Assembly: GCF_006717045.1 (NCBI RefSeq)
Contig: NZ_VFPH01000002.1
Location: 186,001 to 250,000, forward strand
Direction of reading: 5' to 3'
DNA: 64,000 bases
From: Pseudonocardia cypriaca
GTDB lineage: Bacteria > Actinomycetota > Actinomycetes > Mycobacteriales > Pseudonocardiaceae
The notes beneath the pieces were generated by a model. The model was not told the DNA's origin. It did no database searches and worked only from the letters and a program-made list of their open reading frames with translations. Every line of letters starts with the position of its first letter. The stretch's first letter is position 1. Both the position numbers and the translations under genes were made by a program. Shown here in pieces: positions 63,101 to 64,000 of the stretch.

Positions 63101-64000
63101 TCGAGCTCGCCGACCGGCTGCCCGAGACCATCTGCGAGCCCGAGCAGCACCTGCTCGAGCCGTGCGAGCAGGGTGGCGGCGGTCTCGCGGGGCACGACGT
63201 CGCTGCGGTACTCGAGCTTGATCCACAGTCGCGTGCCCGGGTAGACGACCCAGGTCAGCGGGTAGTGGGTGGAGTCGACGCCGTTCGCGGCGATGATGCC
63301 GTGCTCGGCCTCGAGGTCGGTGAAGGTCTCGTCGTCGACGAAGTTCTGCAGGACGTAGAGGTTGTCGAAGAGCTGCCCCCTGCCCACGGCGCGCTGGATG
63401 TCACCGAGGCCCAGGTACTCGTAGGGCATCATCTCGATGCGCTGCTCGTGCATGCCGAGCACGGCGTCGGACATGGCGACGCTCGGGTCGAGGTGCACGC
63501 GGGCCGGGATGGTGTTGAGGAAGACGCCCACCACCGACTCGATGCCCTCGATCTCGGTGGGCCGCCCGGCGACGGTCATGCCGAACACCACGTCGTCGGT
63601 GCCGGCTGCGTGGCCGAGCACCAGGCCGAGAGCGGTACCGACGACCGAGTTCAGGGTGACGCCGAGCGAGCGCGCCTGCTCGGACAGGCGTGCGGTCACC
63701 TCGGGGGTGAGCTCCACGGACATGCGGGTGGCGATCACCGGGTCGGTGCCGATCGCCTCGGGGAAGAGGATGGTCGGGCCCGTGACGTCGGCGAAGGCAC
63801 CCGACCACGCGGCCGCGGACGCCTCGTCGTCCTGCTCGGCGACCCAGGCCAGATAGTCGGGGAACGCCGCGGCAACCGGCGCGGGCAACGCGTCTCCACG
63901 GCGCACCGCCGCGTAGGCGCCGAACAGCCTGCGCAGCACCAGCTCCCGCGACCAGCCGTCCCACAGCAGGAGGTGGCGGGTGAGGAGCAGGCGGTCCCGC
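48196..64000 (-). CDS. Giant siderophore-type NRPS: (C)-A-T-E-C-A-T-E-C-A-T-C-A-T-TE, 5' end outside window
   Basis: At least 5,260 residues without a stop; transcription enters from the right edge inside a condensation domain. Landmarks (window positions): C1 motif HLLLWDG at the edge; A1 SGSTG near 62545, T1 LGGDS 61375, E1 HHLVIDG 60830; C2 HHILADG 59360, A2 57980, T2 56825, E2 HHLAVDG 56255; C3 HLLLWDG 54828, A3 53415, T3 GGHSL 52245, C4 HHIAVDE 51695; A4 50275, T4 49130; thioesterase GWSFGG 48735. Ten-residue specificity codes, with the invariant lysine assumed: A1 and A3 DMENLGLINK (the N5-hydroxyornithine code of coelichelin module 3), A2 DFWNVGMVHK (threonine), A4 DILQLGMVWK (glycine-like). 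The epimerization domains have the HHxxxDGVSW and FNYLG motifs. The expected chain is D-hydroxyornithine, D-allo-threonine, L-hydroxyornithine, glycine, released by the thioesterase. MbtH-like and formyltransferase genes follow. An ornithine N-monooxygenase, transporter and iron box are expected to the right. Confidence 0.95.
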   Translation of the reverse strand, partial: RDRLLLTRHLLLWDGWSRELVLRRLFGAYAAVRRGDALPAPVAAAFPDYLAWVAEQDDEASAAAWSGAFADVTGPTILFPEAIGTDPVIATRMSVELTPEVTARLSEQARSLGVTLNSVVGTALGLVLGHAAGTDDVVFGMTVAGRPTEIEGIESVVGVFLNTIPARVHLDPSVAMSDAVLGMHEQRIEMMPYEYLGLGDIQRAVGRGQLFDNLYVLQNFVDDETFTDLEAEHGIIAANGVDSTHYPLTWVVYPGTRLWIKLEYRSDVVPRETAATLLARLEQVLLGLADGLGQPVGELDLQTPSDDAALRAEWEKAVQPIGSATIADLLAERAAAVPGETALVFGDTRLTYDELDTRVNRLAHHLLAAGAAPERIVGLALPRSIDMVVALFAVLRTGAAYLPLDLEYPDERLAGMIADARPMLLLSTSAVSSRFAGTAAPVTDLDTLDLGAYPAAAPSADDLGAFAPDRPGRLDHPAYVIYTSGSTGRPKGVVTPYRGLTNMQLNHRAEIFDPTVAAAGGRRLRIAHTVSFSFDMSWEELLWLVEGHEVHVCDEELRRDARALVAYCERHGIDVVNVTPSYAQVLIEEGLVTRHPLALMLLGGEAVPDSLWTALRESGTLGYNLYGPTEYTINTLGAGTGESATSTVGHPIFNTRAHVLDGWLRPVDVGVVGELYIAGSGLARGYLDRPALTAERFVADPWTPGGRMYRTGDLVRRRPDGNLDFLGRTDDQVKIRGYRVELGEIESVLAGQPGVRRVAVIARSDGEIKRLAAYVVPDAGVDRAELPPSLQAALARVLPDYMVPALYGVVDDLPLTVNGKLDTASLPEPRPVARRGGRAPGSEAERVLVEIVASVVGLGVDEIGVDDDFFTLGGDSISSITLCGRARKAGLELAPRDVFRKRTVQAMAAGLSVESARPRAARDVGVGAVPNTPILAAFERMPLENFYQSMVVRTPAGMTRAELETVLGAILERHDLLRARVDGAGPWHLSVPEAGTTDVARLLAVTERTGRPSPEEMAAATRAAAAALDARGGTMVRAHWFRDESGSGCLLLVVHHLVIDGVSWRILTADLAHAWSAVRAGRAPELDEVATSFRTWAQQVRSAADRGAFRGEVEYWRDIVTTPDPDLGSRTLDPSVDVAATTDTVTLRLPADVTGPLLSTVPAAIFGGVNDVLLSGFALAVAHWRRTRGQAESSAVLLSLEGHGREPEPFETGTPLDLSRTVGWFTSLHPVRLDPGVSGWAEVAAAGPGLARAVKAVKEQLRVPARGIGYGVLNDLDTSVDLPDVEPQILFNYLGRFGAGTEADWEPVADYDALGEGVDPSSEVRALSVNAIAHDTTAGPEFSAMLTWPTGIMSRAEIEQLARLWEEALRAIASSAELAGHTPSDFPLVGMTMDDVAELEATIPGGPADVLPLLPLQQGMYFHSAQAVLSDLADRDPYVIQHVLELRGAVDPDLLRRAVEAMVDRHPVLRAGFRELADGRVVQVIAGEVSLDWSVVDLRDRPEDFADLAAERFRTVFDLTAPPLLRYTLVTLADDRHRLMQTMHHILADGWSYPLMFDDVMAAYRQLVRTGRADLPAPAVTFADHVAQLAGRDTDASRAVWAEALSGVDGPTKLVDVPQGAEVGSHAGVERELSPAVTARLTERARAAGVTLSTAVHGAWGLLLGRTLGRERVVFGSTVSGRAGNTAGIEEIVGPMINTVPVPMEWAAHEPLDAVLARLQDQQLAVLDHQHLGLVELARIAGVGELFDTIVVVENFAVSDPQAPADGLPTAEWIDGTDAAHYPVALVVHPDERLRLKITYDTGLVEVAFARRLVEAMALFLEQFADDPAITVAGLRVAPAPMVTAPTVTGPSVSDADDRTLADRFRQVARERPDAVAVRDRRTELTYAELDARSDALAGRLAAQGVRLGSRVAIVLPRSVDLIVAIVGVLKAGGCYVPIDPGSPTARISYILDDSAPECVLAVPETAHVLPADGPAVLRLDEAGPAAGPVRVAGDAASDAYVIYTSGSTGLPKGVAVPHRSVTALFAGAAADFDFGHDDVWTLFHSYAFDFSVWEIWGALLHGGRLVVVDHDVARDPERFRALLSDEAVTVLNQTPSAFYSLIAADRDSTAPLALRYVVFGGEALDLRRLEPWFARHDDIALVNMYGITETCVHVTVRALTRGDAARADSVIGTPLAGLSVHVLDRYLQPVPVGVTGEIYVAGAQLARGYLDRAGLTASRFVAGPGGERLYRSGDLARWTETGELVYLGRSDHQLKLRGYRIEPGEVEAALLQLDEIDGAAVSVQRDAQGRPRLVAHLVARAEVDLDVVRRHAATVLPGHMVPAVFAVVESLPLTINGKLDRDALPAIAEPRPVTPPAAPAGVSAGALAALFGEILGVETPGVDADFFTLGGDSIIALQLVNRMKRLGLRVTPREVFTHRTPEALAALAAPAAPAVPEEDPDAIGSVMLTPIVHRLAELGGSIDRFNQSELLLTPAGATAERVRAVVTALLQRHDALRLRLSRPAPMLWALETVRELPALDEVFTVVDARGTDEAAFAELLAVESDAAADRLRPDEGRLVSAVFFDRGGEPGRLLLVVHHLAVDGVSWRILLDDVRAAWEGVPLEPVATSLRTYARLLNEASAQDGRLAEFTHWSEVLAPGAELDPAQVVVGRTVGDTREHRFRLTADETLPLLTTVPAAARADVTETLVTGLRVAVSRWREARGLADGDLTIDLERHGREDLSRDPSHIADLSRTVGWFTSIAPVRLPVATGDLHARVGEVRDRLRVAPDGGCGFGLLRYCNARTAAALARLGQPQVLFNYLGRFGAPGSEAWQSAPESSALRVGPAPDMGTPYLLEVNAYCEDTPTGPELQVVLTYADGWLGDGELGSLRDAFAGALRELAESGAGDGRLSPADVHHPDLTASELDAVTASTTAAVEDVWPLSPLQEGIWFQSELAADADVYLAQNGFDFDRRLDADRLAAAFEQVLAANTATRLGFTAIGDGRAVAFVGGGLRCRMTEVDLSHLDPAAVERRIAEITDADRAAPFDLREPPLARMTVIHRPEGGDHLLFTYHLLLWDGWSRELVLTQLFDAYRGEPPRPPRGSFVDYLDWLRRQHVGKSTGFWRSAFADLAAPTLLYPQAVGTEPVLAQRISAEIPEDVTARLTEQVRAAGVTMNALISTALAVVLGHAAGSNDVVFGTTVAGRPSDLDDIDDVVGVFLNTVPARIRLDRAGTVEQTMRQAQAHRLDAMPHEYLGLGDIQRAAGRGPLFDSLYVLQNFLDDETFSDLETRNGIVGVRSVDATHYPLTWVVMPGKRLWVKLEYRPDVVGEAEAAALLARLEHLLHRLADDIGGPVAALPVLTPAEVAELEAADAARAHPFEDVTIAELLTRQALATPDAPALTFGSTTLTYRELDGAVSRMARVLIARGAGPETIVGLALPRSIEMVTALFAVLRAGAAYLPLELDHPDERLRTIVDDAEPALLLTTTAVAPRLAGWGVPTIRVDSPEVVSGDEGSSTRIHSRVGFAPGTPGRLDHPAYVIYTSGSTGRPKGVVTPYRGLTNMLLNHREAIFGPTVAAAGRGLRIAHTVSFSFDMSWEELLWLVEGHHVHVCDEDLRRDARALVEYCDRHLIDVVNVTPTYAQHLVEVGLLDGHRPALVLLGGEAVPESLWATLRDADGVLGYNLYGPTEYTINTLGGGTADSRTATVGTPIWNTRALVLDEWLRPVPAGMAGELYIAGVGMARGYLNRPALTAERFVADPTGSGTRLYRTGDLVRVRPDGNIDFLGRTDDQVKIRGYRVELGEIEANVTAAPGVRRSAVVAAAGDNTDGAGGKRLVAYLIPAEPAADQDRLIEEVRRHLRDRMPAYLVPSAYAVVDELPLTVNGKLDTAALPAPRTVSMNSREAATDTERALVAIFADALGGPFGVEDDFFEHGGHSLLATRVIGRIREELGADVSLRQLFDHPTPERLAGVVGGSAPAPTQVARKQRPERLPLSPAQERLWLLHELAPESVAYNYPLLLRVRGAVDAEAFNAALTDVVGRHEVLRTLVLPGPEQRILDDAVPEVEVRDAISGDTEAIVAAAIARPFALSSQIPVRATLIRETDTGDTVLVLVLHHIAVDEWSDRPLLADLDAAYCARRTGSAPDFGELPVQYADYALWHREFLGSPDDPDSRYSRQRDFWVRQLAGVPQELALPTVATGATGGGTVSVQLDADLVDRLRERARASSSSVFLALHATLAMLLSRMGAGTDIPIGSPTSGRGDAALDELVGFFVNTVVVRTDLTGAPSFAQLLERVRETGLAALENADLPFQQVVEAVNPVRVPGRNPLFQVLLGYHRRPEGSGEVFGLPVAEAPSFTADPKVDLTFTVVDAGAGRPVELSVEYDAARCTAEVARSLAARFEVLLRSALADPDAPYPTLDLLTDDDAQAIARWSRGGEASTEPAWFLRFAERAARTPDAVACRSGGTTLTYAGLDAASDAVAAGLVARGAGPETIVGLALPRSADMIVALLGIAKTGAAFLPLDPEFPPARLRYVVSDAEPAVVVVDDGTRGLFDGCAAELLTVGELAGTGAVTLREPDPATAAYVIYTSGSTGRPKGVVVEHGNLAAFLAAARDTLPLTPEDRLLAVTTLSFDIAVLELMLPLAAGACVVLASTEQVRDPSLLADVLRAESITDSITGSVTAMQATPSLWTALLEAADPDLGRVTALVGGEALPARLAAELGRRAARLTNMYGPTEVTVWATSAAVGRETGIGRPMAGTTAHVLDETLRPVPPGVVGELYLGGPQVARGYLNRAGLTATRFVADPFGSGARLYRTGDLVRWTAAGTDGGGTLEFLGRSDHQVKVRGFRIELAEIEAVLETVPGVRRAAVAAHQDRIVAYLAADSADVEAIAREAAAERLPAYMVPSIVTVLEALPQTPNGKIDRAALPAPEVATTGSGAAPESDLERRLCAIFTYVLGVDGVGRDDDFFVLGGHSLLLVKLATALRRDLDVDIAVHELMATPTVTALARRIAGTGEKTGGLAPVLVLNEGAGWPPLFAVHPASGLSWQFAGLKQYLPAEVPLYGLQSPRLQDPDTAPMTLAETVQRYADEVARLAPDGPIQLVGWSFGGAVAHQVAAELAARGRRIGLLAMLDTHLPDGPRQLDGWDGSAAVEGLLTELGYPVPPEHTGGMTVADAVAVVRANGGTISVLDDDGIARVVENYLAADHMMEHAELAPVASDVVFVEATVPEQGFTGTGSQRWRAHVTGDLEVVPIDCAHSELLDPEVIGRWFPAIASVLADMEVR
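50008..50043. repeat. Three tandem 12-bp units inside adenylation domain A4
   Basis: Units CGTGACCGACCC, CGTGATCGAGTC and CGTGATCGACTC follow one another in frame and encode the reiterated ESITDSITGSVT just before the MQATPS pocket segment. Related domains usually have only one such stretch here, so about eight residues look like an in-frame expansion. Confidence 0.6.
53486..53527. repeat. 42-bp palindromic element embedded in frame in adenylation domain A3
   Basis: Perfect outer arms CGTGAGTGGA (53486-53495) and TCCACTCACG (53518-53527) enclose an inner pair ACGAG/CTCGT around a 10-base loop. It encodes SGDEGSSTRIHSRV in the linker before the A3 core motif. The paralogous A1 has unrelated residues at this place. 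The structure is that of a REP-like intergenic palindrome. Confidence 0.65.

Overview
The window is very G+C-rich DNA with frequent GTG and TTG starts, long antiparallel shadow ORFs, DUF574-type methyltransferase, DevS-like kinase, MbtH protein and many regulators. This points to a filamentous or related actinobacterium, most plausibly of the Pseudonocardiales; the genus is an inference from gene content. No rRNA, tRNA, CRISPR array, integrase or transposase was seen.

Layout. 1-2.9 kb: 5' part of a peptide-type ABC binding lipoprotein divergent from an IclR regulator with a CRP-like palindrome between them, then a universal stress protein (USP). 2.9-3.9 kb: repeat-rich non-coding stretch and a frameshifted USP remnant. 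3.9-10.7 kb: DevS/DosS-like GAF-GAF histidine kinase, divergent LysR/SDR pair, FMN/Fe-S glutamate-synthase-like protein, FAD oxidoreductase. 10.8-16.1 kb: complete branched-chain amino-acid-type ABC operon (livKHMGF order). 16.3-17.2 kb: NarL-type response regulator coupled to a kinase of which only the ATPase end remains. 17.4-18.5 kb: methyltransferase and a small DUF378-like membrane protein. 18.6-23.6 kb: shikimate/quinate catabolism (MHS-family transporter, TetR, shikimate dehydrogenase, dehydroshikimate dehydratase). 23.6-25.8 kb: LysR/SDR pair and a VOC gene with an internal stop.

25.8-33.9 kb: an amino-sugar uptake and catabolism operon (GntR/UTRA regulator, ABC sugar importer, BadF-type kinase, NanE-type epimerase, ceramidase-like protein, SIS protein). 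Three of its genes carry single-base frameshifts, so it is either decaying or contains clustered sequence errors. 34-42.5 kb: LuxR-ATPase regulator with an ECF sigma factor, quinone oxidoreductase, GH16-like protein, a two-gene potassium-channel unit and an SRPBCC protein. 42.6-47 kb: three-subunit molybdenum hydroxylase divergent from a TetR gene, with two perfect operator-like palindromes between them.

47-64 kb: a hydroxamate siderophore locus transcribed leftwards: a giant NRPS (5' end outside the window), an MbtH-like protein and a formyltransferase. Specificity codes read from the adenylation domains predict N5-hydroxyornithine, threonine, N5-hydroxyornithine and (less surely) glycine, with epimerization after the first two and a terminal thioesterase. 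This resembles coelichelin assembly but is extended by a glycine-thioesterase module. The NRPS also has unusual condensation motifs, a palindromic repeat embedded in frame in one adenylation domain and a 12-bp tandem triplication in another.
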